In this document: one piece after another, positions 56,268 through 64,000 of the stretch
Position numbering within the stretch: position 1 is the stretch's first letter
How the letters are laid out: each line of letters begins with the position of its first letter
Assembly: GCF_001999245.1 (NCBI RefSeq)
Contig: NZ_CP019630.1
Coordinates: 2,720,501 to 2,784,500, forward strand
Origin: Roseibium algicola
GTDB lineage: Bacteria > Pseudomonadota > Alphaproteobacteria > Rhizobiales > Stappiaceae
Direction: 5' to 3'
DNA length: 64,000 bases
Notes under the pieces: model-generated
Databases searched by the model: none
What the model was told of the DNA's origin: nothing
What the model saw: the letters and a program-made list of their open reading frames with translations, nothing else
Made by a program: the position numbers and the translations under genes

Positions 56268-57003
56268 GGTCAAACCTGCAACGGGTGGAAAGTCAGGCTC
56301 CGGGGGCGCGCCGGGGCGCCGCCGTGGCATGATCGGCCTTGTCCGCAAGCGCTTGTTGCAGCTGCTGCTGGTTCTTATCCTGCTTCCGCCTGTTCTTACC
56401 GTTATCTATTCCGTCGTGCCGCCCATAAGCACGCTGATGATCGGGCGGTATGTCCAGTTTCTGTGGGTGGACCGGCAGTGGGTGCCGCTTGAGCAGATTT
56501 CGCCAAACCTCGTCCGGTCGGTCATCACTTCGGAAGACAGCGGCTTTTGCGAAAACGACGGCGTCGAGTGGGACGCGCTTCAGGATCAGGTCGAAGCACT
56601 GAGCGAAGGCGAAAAGCCTCGCGGCGCAAGCACCATCACGATGCAGACCGCCAAGAACCTGTTCCTGTGGGGCGAGCGGTCCTACATCCGCAAGGGGCTG
56701 GAACTGCCGCTGGCCCTGATGCTGGATGCGATGCTGACGAAGAAGCGGATCCTGGAAATCTACCTCAATATTGCCGAGTGGGGTGAGGGTATCTTCGGCG
56801 CCGAAGCGGCCGCGCAGGCCTGGTTCGGCAAGAGCGCCAAGGACCTGACACGGACCGAAGCTGCCAGATTGGCGACAGCCTTGCCAAATCCACGTGGCCG
56901 GAACCCCGCCAAACCAGGTTCCGGACACCGGAAACTGGCCGGCACGAACCTGGCCCGTGTGAAGGGCGCGGGGCCGATTTTCGGCTGTGTTCTGGGGAAA
57001 TAG
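56260..57003 (+). CDS. mtgA: Monofunctional biosynthetic peptidoglycan transglycosylase
   Basis: This 247-residue GT51 enzyme has one N-terminal helix ([21 protein letters not shown]) and the catalytic domain. [19 protein letters not shown] holds the first catalytic Glu. [24 protein letters not shown] and [25 protein letters not shown] (second Glu region) follow. It polymerises lipid II into glycan strands. It overlaps the CFA-like gene, and L32 lies about 180 bases downstream. Confidence 0.95.
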   Translation: MVRVKPATGGKSGSGGAPGRRRGMIGLVRKRLLQLLLVLILLPPVLTVIYSVVPPISTLMIGRYVQFLWVDRQWVPLEQISPNLVRSVITSEDSGFCENDGVEWDALQDQVEALSEGEKPRGASTITMQTAKNLFLWGERSYIRKGLELPLALMLDAMLTKKRILEIYLNIAEWGEGIFGAEAAAQAWFGKSAKDLTRTEAARLATALPNPRGRNPAKPGSGHRKLAGTNLARVKGAGPIFGCVLGK

Positions 57004-57184
57004 ACGAAGGTGGATAGCGCTTCGCCACCGCCTGTTCTATCCAGACCAAGAATTTTTTCTCTATGGGGTGGCAAAACGTTGGCGTTGCCTGTATAACGCC
57101 GCGCATTCCAACACGCTGCGTGACGCCACGCCCCGGGCTAACCCGGTCCGGGCCGCGCGGTTATGGACCACGGAGAAAAACAAA

Positions 57185-57370
57185 ATGGCCGTTCCAAAGA
57201 GAAAAACCTCGCGCTCCAAGCGCGGTTTTCGCCGTTCCGCGGACGCCCTCAAGCAGCCGACTTACGTCGAGGACAAGGATTCGGGCGAACTGCGCCGTCC
57301 GCATCACGTTGACCTGAAGACCGGCATGTACCGGGGCCGTCAGATCCTTTCCGCAAAAGACGACGCATAA
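57185..57370 (+). CDS. rpmF: 50S ribosomal protein L32
   Basis: This 61-residue protein starts [18 protein letters not shown] and ends [14 protein letters not shown], a typical alphaproteobacterial L32 without zinc cysteines. The frame is open further upstream, but the ATG at 57185 is the canonical start, with GGAG 13 bases upstream. A terminator follows at about 57436. Confidence 0.97.
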   Translation: MAVPKRKTSRSKRGFRRSADALKQPTYVEDKDSGELRRPHHVDLKTGMYRGRQILSAKDDA

Positions 57371-57435
57371 CACCCGTATTCTTCGTGAATGCAGGTAGCG
57401 TCCGGACCGGATCGCCGCATGGCAAATCAAGATTG

Positions 57436-57468
57436 AGGCTGGCCTTGTTTCGACGGGCCGGCCTTTTT
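57436..57468 (+). terminator. Terminator after rpmF
   Basis: AGGCTGGCC / GGCCGGCCT, 9-bp stem with one T-G wobble, 11-base loop, then TTTTTC. Confidence 0.8.
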
Positions 57469-57558
57469 CTTTTCAGCGCCTTGAATTGGCTATCAAGATC
57501 GTGTCAGCTCGCTCCGATTTCCGCCCGCTTCGGGTGTCCTTGAATTCGGGAGCCGTTC

Positions 57559-57981
57559 ATGCGCCTTTTTTCAGCCGTTCCTTTCACGCTTTTCTCGCTG
57601 CTGATCTATAACGCCCTTGCTTTCACGGTGGGCGCGGGAGAGCCCGGCTTCTGGGCGCAGCCGATGATCACCATACAGATGGTTTCCGGCGCAACCTTCG
57701 AGCTTCTGGCGAGCGATCTGCTCATCACGGTCGGGCTGTTCTTCCTGTTCATCGAAATTCTGAAGGCGACCCGCATCGGCACGACGGCCCTGCTGGACCA
57801 CATGTTCTCGGTGCTGGTGTTCGTCGCCTACCTGGTGGAGTTCCTTGTGCTGCAGCCCGCGGCGACGTCGCTGTTCTTCATCCTCATGGCGATCTCGCTG
57901 ATCGACGTGATCGCCGGGTTCTCGATTTCCATCACCGGCGCACGGCGGGACGTTTCCTTCGGCCACGGGGACGTGCACTAA
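57559..57981 (+). CDS. Hypothetical four-helix membrane protein
   Basis: This 140-residue protein has four hydrophobic segments (VPFTLFSLLIYNALAF; ELLASDLLITVGLFFLFIEIL; MFSVLVFVAYLVEFLVL; SLFFILMAISLIDVIAGF) and a short polar tail ending in FGHGDVH. I do not recognise a family. GGGAG precedes the ATG at 57559. It converges with yciB, with about 210 bases between. Confidence 0.75.
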   Translation: MRLFSAVPFTLFSLLIYNALAFTVGAGEPGFWAQPMITIQMVSGATFELLASDLLITVGLFFLFIEILKATRIGTTALLDHMFSVLVFVAYLVEFLVLQPAATSLFFILMAISLIDVIAGFSISITGARRDVSFGHGDVH

Positions 57982-58190
57982 GACTGCTTGCCTGCCGACC
58001 GCCGCTATTCCGGACAAGGGTGACGCGGCCAAGCGCAGAGCCGGCACGCGGAATTCCTTTGCGTTTTAGCGCTGTCCACATTTGAAGAGAATGGGTTCAC
58101 GTTGCTCACGCCGATATCCGGTTTCCGGATCGGCGTGCAGCGCTTCGCTGCACTTGTCCGAATTGACGGCGCAGGGCAGGATCGAAGGGA

Positions 58191-58832
58191 TCAGGCGTCC
58201 TTGCCGTCTTCGACGATCGCGTGTTTCTGGATCAGAGGCAGCTGGGTCAGGGTGAAGACAAGGGTGATCGGCATGATGCCGAAGACCTTGAAGCTGACCC
58301 AGAAATCGGTCGAGAAGCTGCGCCAGACGATTTCGTTGATCGCGGCAAGCACGAAGAAGAACACGCCCCAGCGGAATGTCAGCTTGCGCCAGCCTTCGTC
58401 CGTCAGCCGGAAGGCGCTGTCGAAGACGTAGCCGAGCAGCGCCTTGCCGAACAGCAATCCGCCCAGCAGAACTGTGCCGAACAGGCAGTTCACGATGGTC
58501 GGCTTCAGCTTGATGAACAGTTCGTCGTGCAGCCACAGCGTCAGGGCGCCGAAAACCAGAACCACCGCGCCGGACACCAGCGGCATGATCGGCAGGCGCT
58601 TCGTCAGCCACAGTGACACGACCAGCGAGATGCTGATGGCCACCATGAAGGCGGCGGTTGCCAGGAAGATAGGCTTGCCGACCTGTTGCAGCACCGGAAA
58701 GGCCGCCGCGATCTGTTCGCCGCGGGCATTGAACAGGAAGAACACGCCGAGCGGTCCCAATTCCAGCGCCAGCTTCAGGAGCGGGGAAAGTTCCTTGCGG
58801 GTGGGGTCGTTCGGGGCGTGTTCGAATTCCAT
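58191..58832 (-). CDS. yciB: Inner membrane-spanning protein YciB/septation protein A
   Basis: The 213-residue protein carries the YciB/IspZ signature: [20 protein letters not shown] and [56 protein letters not shown] then runs to [24 protein letters not shown]. There are about six helices. It affects cell-envelope synthesis and septation. It is divergent from the DUF3299 gene. Confidence 0.95.
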   Translation of the reverse strand: MEFEHAPNDPTRKELSPLLKLALELGPLGVFFLFNARGEQIAAAFPVLQQVGKPIFLATAAFMVAISISLVVSLWLTKRLPIMPLVSGAVVLVFGALTLWLHDELFIKLKPTIVNCLFGTVLLGGLLFGKALLGYVFDSAFRLTDEGWRKLTFRWGVFFFVLAAINEIVWRSFSTDFWVSFKVFGIMPITLVFTLTQLPLIQKHAIVEDGKDA

Positions 58833-58971
58833 GTTTTTCCGTTATCCTGTTCAGGAAGTCTGCTTCCGGACATAGGTGATGGAGGGTGCCAGGGTCAAGG
58901 ACCCCGGTCCGATTCGGAAAATAGAGCCGGAAATTTTCAGGGCCAGTAGAGAGGCGCCGGGAAGCGTGAAG

Positions 58972-59715
58972 ATGAAACGTTGGATGCTGTGCCTCGCGGC
59001 CACCTTACTGTTTACGGTCTCTGCCTTCGCGGCGATGCCTGTTCGTTGGGACCAGCTCAAGGATCCGGAGGCCGCAGCCTATGAGGACCCCTTTGCCGCG
59101 CTCAGCGGCACAGAGCTGCGGTCGCTGGGCACGGTGCTGCGGCTTCGCCAGCAGTTGGACGAGACGGCTGAGACTGACGCGGATCGTTCAACGCTGAAAC
59201 GTCGTCTTCAGCAGGAAGAAGCCCGGCTCGCAGCGGCCGGCGTGCCGACGGACAAATTGCTGTCGCAACGCTTCGAGGTTGCGAAGAAACGGGCTGCTGC
59301 GTCGCTTGCCGGCAACAAGGCTCTGGCCGGGAGGGACATCGAGATTACCGGGTATGTGATCCCCGTGCAGGAACCCGGCAGCGATGAGGTAATCGCCGGC
59401 TATCTGGTTCCCGAACAGGGCATGTGCAGCCACATGCCGGCGCCCGATCCCAACCAGATGATCCGGTACCGGCTGTCGACAGGCTGGAGGGCGGAGTATG
59501 TCTATGAACCGGTCCGGCTGACCGGGCGACTGTCCTTGAAAACAACCCGACAGGAAATCACGCTTCTGGACGGTCAGGTCGACATGATCGCGGCGTTCGA
59601 GATGGAAGTCACAGGCGCCCAAAGCCTGGGTGAGGAGACCACCCCGGACCCGATGAGCCGAATCTGGAAGTTCTTCAAGGGGCCCGTTCCGGAAAACTCC
59701 TGGAAGCACCCATAA
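58972..59715 (+). CDS. DUF3299 domain-containing periplasmic protein
   Basis: This 247-residue protein has a signal peptide (MKRWMLCLAATLLFTVSAFA). A helical part follows (LRLRQQLDETAETDADRS), then the DUF3299 beta domain: GRDIEITGYVIPVQEPGSDE, YLVPEQGMCSHMPAPDPNQM and EYVYEPVRLTGRLSL. The CSHMPAP motif is the family hallmark. Members are near ABC exporters or lipoprotein systems in other bacteria; none is next to this gene. The ATG at 58972 gives the signal peptide directly. Confidence 0.83.
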   Translation: MKRWMLCLAATLLFTVSAFAAMPVRWDQLKDPEAAAYEDPFAALSGTELRSLGTVLRLRQQLDETAETDADRSTLKRRLQQEEARLAAAGVPTDKLLSQRFEVAKKRAAASLAGNKALAGRDIEITGYVIPVQEPGSDEVIAGYLVPEQGMCSHMPAPDPNQMIRYRLSTGWRAEYVYEPVRLTGRLSLKTTRQEITLLDGQVDMIAAFEMEVTGAQSLGEETTPDPMSRIWKFFKGPVPENSWKHP

Positions 59716-59741
59716 AAAAGGCGCCACAACGGGCGCCTTTT
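59716..59741. terminator. Bidirectional terminator between DUF3299 gene and phaB
   Basis: AAAAGGCGCC / GGCGCCTTTT, 10-bp perfect stem with a 6-base loop; T-runs on both strands. It serves two convergent genes. Confidence 0.88.
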
Positions 59742-59762
59742 CCTGTGATTGAGCCTTTGGGC

Positions 59763-60491
59763 TCAGCCGTTGGCGATGTACTGGCCGCCGTTGATGGTCA
59801 TCACCGCTCCGGTCATGAAGGCGGCGGCGTCGGACGCCAGGTAGACCACCGTCTGGGCGATTTCTTCCGGATGGCCGAGGCGGCCGACCGGGATGCCCGA
59901 GATGATCGACTGCAGCACTTTTTCCGGCATGGCGGCGACCATGTCGGTGTTGATGTAGCCCGGGCAGACGCAGTTGACGGTGATGCCCTTGAAGGCGTTT
60001 TCCTGCGCCAGTGCCTTGGTGAAGCCAATCACGCCGGCCTTGGCCGCGGAATAGTTCGCCTGGCCCATCTGGCCCTTCTGGCCATTGATGGAAGAGATGT
60101 TGATGATGCGGCCCGAAGACCGTTCCCGCATACCGTTGATCACCGGCTTGGTCATGGTGAACATGGAATCGAGGTTCGTCGACAGGACTTCGCGCCACTG
60201 TTCGAAGCTCATCTTGTGGAACATGCCGTCGCGGGTGATGCCCGCATTGTTGACCAGCACTTCCACCGGACCCAGTTCGCCTTCCACCTGGGCAATGCCT
60301 GCCGCGCAGGCGTCAGGATCGGAAACGTCCCACTTGAAAACGTGGATACCGGTCTCGGCCTTGAAGGCTTCGGCCTTTTCGGTGTTGCCGGCATATGTGG
60401 CCGCCACGGTGTAGCCTGCGTCTTTCAGACCCCGCGAAATTGCTTCGCCGATACCGCGCGTACCACCCGTGACCAATGCGACCTTGCTCAT
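59763..60491 (-). CDS. phaB: Acetoacetyl-CoA reductase
   Basis: This 242-residue SDR reduces acetoacetyl-CoA to (R)-3-hydroxybutyryl-CoA for polyhydroxybutyrate. It has the NADPH fold VALVTGGTRGIGEAISRGL, the LVNNAGITRDGMFHKM motif, and catalytic Ser134, Tyr147 and Lys151 (NISSINGQKG and QANYSAAKAG). The 242-residue length is typical of PhaB. It lies after phaA on the minus strand, with a GGAGGAAGGGG ribosome site and an inverted repeat in between. phaC is not in the window. Confidence 0.96.
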   Translation of the reverse strand: MSKVALVTGGTRGIGEAISRGLKDAGYTVAATYAGNTEKAEAFKAETGIHVFKWDVSDPDACAAGIAQVEGELGPVEVLVNNAGITRDGMFHKMSFEQWREVLSTNLDSMFTMTKPVINGMRERSSGRIINISSINGQKGQMGQANYSAAKAGVIGFTKALAQENAFKGITVNCVCPGYINTDMVAAMPEKVLQSIISGIPVGRLGHPEEIAQTVVYLASDAAAFMTGAVMTINGGQYIANG

Positions 60492-60565
60492 TCCCCTTCC
60501 TCCTGACTTCCAGTTCCGGGCCCTTTGGGCTCTCTGACATCAATTCAGTCTTGTTTGCTGTTCCC

Positions 60566-60593
60566 GATCATGGCCGGAGGCCCGGCCATGATC
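60566..60593 (-). promoter_or_regulatory. Perfect 12-bp inverted repeat between phaA and phaB
   Basis: GATCATGGCCGG / CCGGCCATGATC with an AGGC loop lies in the phaA-phaB gap of 120 bases. No T-run follows on the minus strand, so it is more likely a stabilising or partial-attenuation stem than a full terminator. Confidence 0.5.
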
Positions 60594-60611
60594 CTTCTTT
60601 CCCTTTGCGGC

Positions 60612-61793
60612 TTAGCGCTCCAGGCACATGGCGACACCCATGCCGCCGCCGATGCACAGTGTTGCAAGGCCTTTCTTGGCGTCGCGGCGGTTCATTTCGT
60701 GCAGCAGGGTGGTCAGGATGCGAGCCCCGGACGCACCGATCGGGTGGCCGATGGCAATCGCGCCGCCGTTGACGTTGACGATGTCCGGGTTCCAGCCCAT
60801 GTCCTTGTTGACCGCGCAAGCCTGAGCGGCGAAGGCTTCGTTGGCTTCCACGAGATCAAGGTCGGCAGCGGACCAGCCGGCTTTTTCAAGCGCCTTGCGC
60901 GATGCCGGGATCGGGCCGGAGCCCATGATTGCCGGATCGACACCCGCAGTTGCCCAGGAGGCGATGCGAGCGAGCGGCTTCAGGCCGCGCTTTTCGGCTT
61001 CGGCGGCGCTCATCACCAGAATGGCGGCTGCACCGTCGTTGATGCCAGAGGCGTTGGCGGCGGTCACGGAACCGTCCTTGGTGAAGGCCGGACGCAGCTT
61101 GGCGACGCTTTCCAGCGTGGCGCCGTGACGGATATATTCGTCATCGGCAACGACGCGCTCGCCCTTGCGTTCCTGCAGGGTTACCGCGGTGATCTCGTCC
61201 TTGAACCTGCCGGCCTTCTGGGCAGCTTCTGCCTTGTTCTGGGAAGCAACTGCGAACTCGTCCTGCTGGTCGCGGTTGATCTGCCACTTTTCGGCGACGT
61301 TCTCGGCGGTCTGGCCCATGTGGTAGCCGTTGAAGGCATCCCAAAGGCCGTCCTTGATCATGGTGTCGATCATCTTGTAGTCGCCCATCTTGTAGCCGGC
61401 GCGCATGTGGGCGCAGTGCGGCGACAGCGACATGTTTTCCTGGCCGCCTGCCATCATGATGGTGGCGTCGCCTGAAATGATCTGCTGCGCTGCAATGGCA
61501 ACGGTGCGAAGACCGGAACCGCAGACCTGGTTGAGCGTCCATGCCGTCGCACTATCGGCAATGCCTGCCTTGATGGCAGCCTGACGCGCCGGGTTCTGGC
61601 CCTGACCGGCCGTCAGAACCTGACCAAACACGACTTCGTCGATGTCGCCGCCTTCGACGCCGGCCTGTTCCATGGCCGCCTTCATGACAATGGCACCGAG
61701 GTCATGCGCCGGGGTGTTGGCAAAGGCGCCATTGAACGACCCCACGGGCGTGCGGGTCGCACTGACAATGACGATATCGGTGAAAGCGCTCAT
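60612..61793 (-). CDS. phaA: Acetyl-CoA acetyltransferase (beta-ketothiolase)
   Basis: This 393-residue thiolase condenses two acetyl-CoA. Catalytic Cys91 lies in [12 protein letters not shown]; His in [17 protein letters not shown] and Cys in [11 protein letters not shown] complete the active site. The length fits biosynthetic thiolases. I chose the second ATG (61793), which has GGAGAG at about 5 bases; 61796 and 61817 are alternatives. It is transcribed divergently from the regulator phaR, with a shared 295-base control region. Confidence 0.96.
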   Translation of the reverse strand: MSAFTDIVIVSATRTPVGSFNGAFANTPAHDLGAIVMKAAMEQAGVEGGDIDEVVFGQVLTAGQGQNPARQAAIKAGIADSATAWTLNQVCGSGLRTVAIAAQQIISGDATIMMAGGQENMSLSPHCAHMRAGYKMGDYKMIDTMIKDGLWDAFNGYHMGQTAENVAEKWQINRDQQDEFAVASQNKAEAAQKAGRFKDEITAVTLQERKGERVVADDEYIRHGATLESVAKLRPAFTKDGSVTAANASGINDGAAAILVMSAAEAEKRGLKPLARIASWATAGVDPAIMGSGPIPASRKALEKAGWSAADLDLVEANEAFAAQACAVNKDMGWNPDIVNVNGGAIAIGHPIGASGARILTTLLHEMNRRDAKKGLATLCIGGGMGVAMCLER

Positions 61794-61833
61794 CATACTC
61801 TCCAGACTTGAGGCCAATTGACCGTAGTGGACT

Positions 61834-61850
61834 GGTGCCGCAGGGGCACC
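61834..61850. promoter_or_regulatory. Candidate operator upstream of phaA
   Basis: GGTGCC, 5 bases, GGCACC: an inverted repeat about 40 bases before the phaA start in the phaA-phaR divergent region. It might be a regulator site, but its match to the known PhaR motif (TGC-rich) is weak. Confidence 0.25.
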
Positions 61851-62088
61851 TGTCGATGCTTATTATGCATGGACTAGAAACTGCGCTGAGATTTGTGTCA
61901 ACCGTAACACTCCGTATCGAAGGCCTGTTTTCGCATTTGCGGTATAATCCTTTCGTCAGCGCACATAAAAAGGCTGGCACGATCCGATACGATTGGCTTA
62001 GTCTCTTACACGGAGGAGATGACAGGCCTGCGAAAGCCTTGTCGTCAAATGGGAAACTAGCCACAAGGCTGATAGGCGGAATTCACGG

Positions 62089-62679
62089 ATGGCCAAGACC
62101 AACGAGCCGACAATCATCAAGAAATACGCCAACCGGCGCCTGTACAACACGGGCACCAGCACCTACGTCACGCTTGAGGACCTGGCGGTGATGGTGAAGG
62201 GGGAGGAGGACTTTGTCGTCTATGACGCGAAGTCCGGTGAGGATATTACCCGGTCGGTCCTGACCCAGATTATTTTCGAACAGGAAGGCAAGGGGCAGAA
62301 TCTTCTGCCGGTCACGTTCCTGCGCCAGCTGATCCGTTTTTACGGCGACAGCATGCAGGGCCTCGTGCCGAGCTTCCTGGAATATTCCATGACCTCGCTC
62401 ACCAAGGAGCAGGAAAAGCTGCGTTCGCAAATGAGCGAAGCTTTCGGCGCAACGGCGTTCGAGGCCATCGAGGACCAGGTCAAGCGCAACACGGAGATGT
62501 TCGAACGGGCCATGAAGATGTTCATGCCCTTTCCGGCCGCAGGGGGAGATCCGGCTGCGACTGCCAACCCGGCGAGCCAGGCCAAGCCTGCAAAGTCCGG
62601 CGGGAACGATCTCGACGACATGAAGCGCCAGCTGGAAGACATGCAGAAAAAGATCAACCAGCTCAGCGAAAAGTCCTGA
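62089..62679 (+). CDS. phaR: Polyhydroxyalkanoate synthesis repressor PhaR
   Basis: This 196-residue regulator begins with the PhaR DNA-binding domain (TIIKKYANRRLYNTGTSTYVTLEDLAVM). DAKSGEDITRSVLTQIIFEQE and an amphipathic region follow. The Pro/Ala tail ends in a coiled-coil (LDDMKRQLEDMQKKINQLSE). It senses PHA granules or phasin and controls phasin and PHA genes. It is divergent from phaA, so both promoters lie in 61794-62088. Confidence 0.95.
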   Translation: MAKTNEPTIIKKYANRRLYNTGTSTYVTLEDLAVMVKGEEDFVVYDAKSGEDITRSVLTQIIFEQEGKGQNLLPVTFLRQLIRFYGDSMQGLVPSFLEYSMTSLTKEQEKLRSQMSEAFGATAFEAIEDQVKRNTEMFERAMKMFMPFPAAGGDPAATANPASQAKPAKSGGNDLDDMKRQLEDMQKKINQLSEKS

Positions 62680-62698
62680 GGCGTTTACGCGACCTGCA

Positions 62699-63199
62699 AT
62701 GAGCCGTGATCTCGACCGCATGACCGTCGCCATCATTGCGCTTGGCGATGATCCCGTGTTGCTGAAAATCCTCGAGACGTGGTTTGTCGAGGAATGGGCC
62801 GACTGGTATGGCCCGGGGCAACCCGGCGATGCGCGGGAAGATCTGGAAAAGTGCCTTCTGCCAAATGCTCGCCTGCCGCGCTGTCTGGTCGCGCTGGACG
62901 GAGATAGCAGGCCGTTGGGAACGGTCTCCCTGCGCGATACCTCGCCGGGGTCGGACCTTTATCCCGGCGCTTGGCTAACCGCATTGCTTGTGCATCGCGA
63001 TTTCCGGAAAGCAGGTATCGGCATCAAGCTGATCGCTGCCGCAGAACGGGAAGCCACCAGGATCGGATTTCCGGAAATTCTGACTGCAACGGCAACGGCC
63101 GGGTCGCTCGTCCTCAGACGGGATTGGCAGCAGGTCAAAACACTTCAATCGGCTTCGGGGCCGTTGGATATCTATCGCAAAGCCCTGGGGCCGGTCTGA
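62699..63199 (+). CDS. GNAT-family N-acetyltransferase
   Basis: The 166-residue protein has the GNAT core: PLGTVSLRDTSPGSDLYPGAWLTALLVHRDFRKAGIGIKLI. The acetyl-CoA loop is HRDFRKAGIGIKL, and AAEREATRIGFPEI is the next helix. The substrate is unknown. It starts 19 bases after phaR on the same strand, perhaps cotranscribed. An alternative start is ATG 62720. Confidence 0.85.
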   Translation: MSRDLDRMTVAIIALGDDPVLLKILETWFVEEWADWYGPGQPGDAREDLEKCLLPNARLPRCLVALDGDSRPLGTVSLRDTSPGSDLYPGAWLTALLVHRDFRKAGIGIKLIAAAEREATRIGFPEILTATATAGSLVLRRDWQQVKTLQSASGPLDIYRKALGPV

Positions 63200-63233
63200 A
63201 CGGGCGTCAGCCCGGACCGCCGTCAAAATAAAG

Positions 63234-63341
63234 CCTCATCCCGAAGAGCGAGCTCACTCGAGTCTCGAAGGATGGGCCGCTTGCTCTTGTGTTTGCAGCC
63301 CATCCTTCGAGACGTGCCTATCGGCCCTCCTCAGGATGAGG
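63234..63341. repeat. 108-bp palindromic repeat (family A), complete copy
   Basis: CCTCATCCCGA at the left and CCTCAGGATGAGG at the right. Inner arms are TCTCGAAGGATGGGC / GCCCATCCTTCGAGA. It closely matches 40134-40239 in order and spacing and lies between two convergent genes. Confidence 0.85.
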
Positions 63342-63389
63342 TGAAGGGTAGGTGAGGCTTCTTGAGAGAAGGCAGATCCGGTCCTTCCC

Positions 63390-63821
63390 TCAGCCGCAGT
63401 CGGCAACCAGGCTTGCAGCGGCAATGCCGGCGACTGCGCAGGCTTCGTCATTGTCGGACGTGTCGCCGGTAATGCCGACAGCGCCAAGGGTTTCGCCTTC
63501 GTCGTTCTTCACCAGAACGCCGCCGGGCACCGGTACGATGGCCCCGCCGGAAACGCCGTTCAGAGCGTTGACGAAATGCGGACGGGACTCTGCATTGGCG
63601 TTCAGCCATCTGGTGCCGGTGCCGACAGCGAGTGCACCGATCGCTTTGCCCGTGGCGATCTGCGGACGCATGATCGAGGATCCGTCCTGCCGCTTGAGCA
63701 GGATGGCATGACCACCCGCATCGAGGACAGCAACGGTAAGCGGTTTCAGATTCAGCTCGGCTGCTTTTTCAAAAGCGGCAGAAATGATGGTCTCTGCCGT
63801 TGATAATGTCAGTTTGCGCAT
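63390..63821 (-). CDS. GlcG/HbpS-family heme-binding-like protein
   Basis: The 143-residue protein fits the GlcG/HbpS (DUF336) family: LKPLTVAVLDAGGHAILLKRQDG, IATGKAIGALAVGTGTRWL, GGAIVPVPGGVLVKND and LGAVGITGDTSDNDEACAVAG. Some relatives bind haem or degrade small molecules, but the role here is unknown. No signal peptide. The gene is convergent with the GNAT gene, across the family-A repeat, and divergent from the following transferase. Confidence 0.88.
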   Translation of the reverse strand: MRKLTLSTAETIISAAFEKAAELNLKPLTVAVLDAGGHAILLKRQDGSSIMRPQIATGKAIGALAVGTGTRWLNANAESRPHFVNALNGVSGGAIVPVPGGVLVKNDEGETLGAVGITGDTSDNDEACAVAGIAAASLVADCG

Positions 63822-63955
63822 TTTCCCACTTCTCCTTAAGGTGCTGACCGCGATACCGATTTGCTAACAGAACATGGCATTGGCGAATAGGCGGCATTCC
63901 CGAGAAGCTATTGCTGCGATTCGGAAAGAAAGACACTTCGGCCAGGAGGAATTCA

Positions 63956-64000
63956 GTGAAGCGTGATTTTCAGGCCCCGGGCCGGTCCCCGGTTTTTGCA
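63956..64000 (+). CDS. Gamma-glutamyltransferase family protein, N-terminal 15 codons only
   Basis: GTG at 63956 has AGGAGGA 5 bases upstream, a very strong ribosome site, and opens a frame reading RDFQAPGRSPVFA to the window edge. That is the start I associate with gamma-glutamyltransferase family proteins (RDFQxPGRSPV, followed in the family by TNGM). The rest lies outside, so function is only a family-level guess. Confidence 0.6.
   Translation, partial: MKRDFQAPGRSPVFA

Overview
The window is GC-rich chromosomal DNA of an alphaproteobacterium. The best guess is Hyphomicrobiales, close to Roseibium/Labrenzia (Stappiaceae). Supporting signs are the 180-kDa-class NAD-glutamate dehydrogenase, the chorismate mutase-hisC-prephenate dehydrogenase cluster, metX-metW, divergent phaAB/phaR, and an SDHAF4-type DUF1674 protein. 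No rRNA, tRNA, CRISPR array, prophage or complete insertion sequence was seen. About 60 protein genes fill nearly all of it, in short operons on both strands.

Layout. 1-8.8 kb: end of a DMT permease, a CitE-like CoA lyase, DUF1737, a secreted sulfatase, a PepSY/cytochrome b/membrane-anchored LuxR cluster, a flavodoxin-fold oxidoreductase, a luciferase-like monooxygenase, an ATP-grasp enzyme and LolA. 8.8-20.3 kb: FtsK, an aminotransferase, an SGNH hydrolase, DUF1674, HtpX, RsmB, a heparinase-like protein and PurH. 20.5-31.8 kb: chemoreceptor, MFS transporter, giant glutamate dehydrogenase, AhpD-like protein, ArgC and LeuD. 31.9-32.8 kb: a non-coding 329-bp tandem repeat array. 32.9-43.4 kb: MsrQ, a cyclic-nucleotide-binding protein with an OmpR-type regulator, L,D-transpeptidase, a zinc peptidase, DapF, MtaB, FtsY and a BON-MscS channel. 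43.4-47.3 kb: DUF1206, two unlisted 24-residue membrane peptides, a cupin, GloB and a methyltransferase. 47.37-48.82 kb: an AT-rich island with a DUF3800 gene, lying between the two halves of a REP-like palindrome. 48.9-57.4 kb: MetW/MetX, chorismate mutase/HisC/prephenate dehydrogenase, FPP synthase, CFA synthase/MtgA and L32. 57.5-64 kb: membrane proteins, YciB, DUF3299, PhaB/PhaA/PhaR, GNAT, an HbpS-like protein and the first 15 codons of a gamma-glutamyltransferase.

How the genes fit together. Most are housekeeping: amino-acid synthesis (ArgC, LeuD, DapF, MetX/W, Tyr/Phe), envelope work (LolA, MtgA, L,D-transpeptidase, CFA, YciB, HtpX), translation and secretion (RsmB, MtaB, FtsY, L32), and carbon storage (PhaA/B/R). 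The accessory layer consists of REP-like palindromes, the tandem array and the DUF3800 island. I found no complete known defence system. The most promising unexplained signals are the paired 24-residue peptides, the island split across a REP element, the redox/regulator cluster with a reading-frame anomaly in its cytochrome gene, and the 329-bp array.
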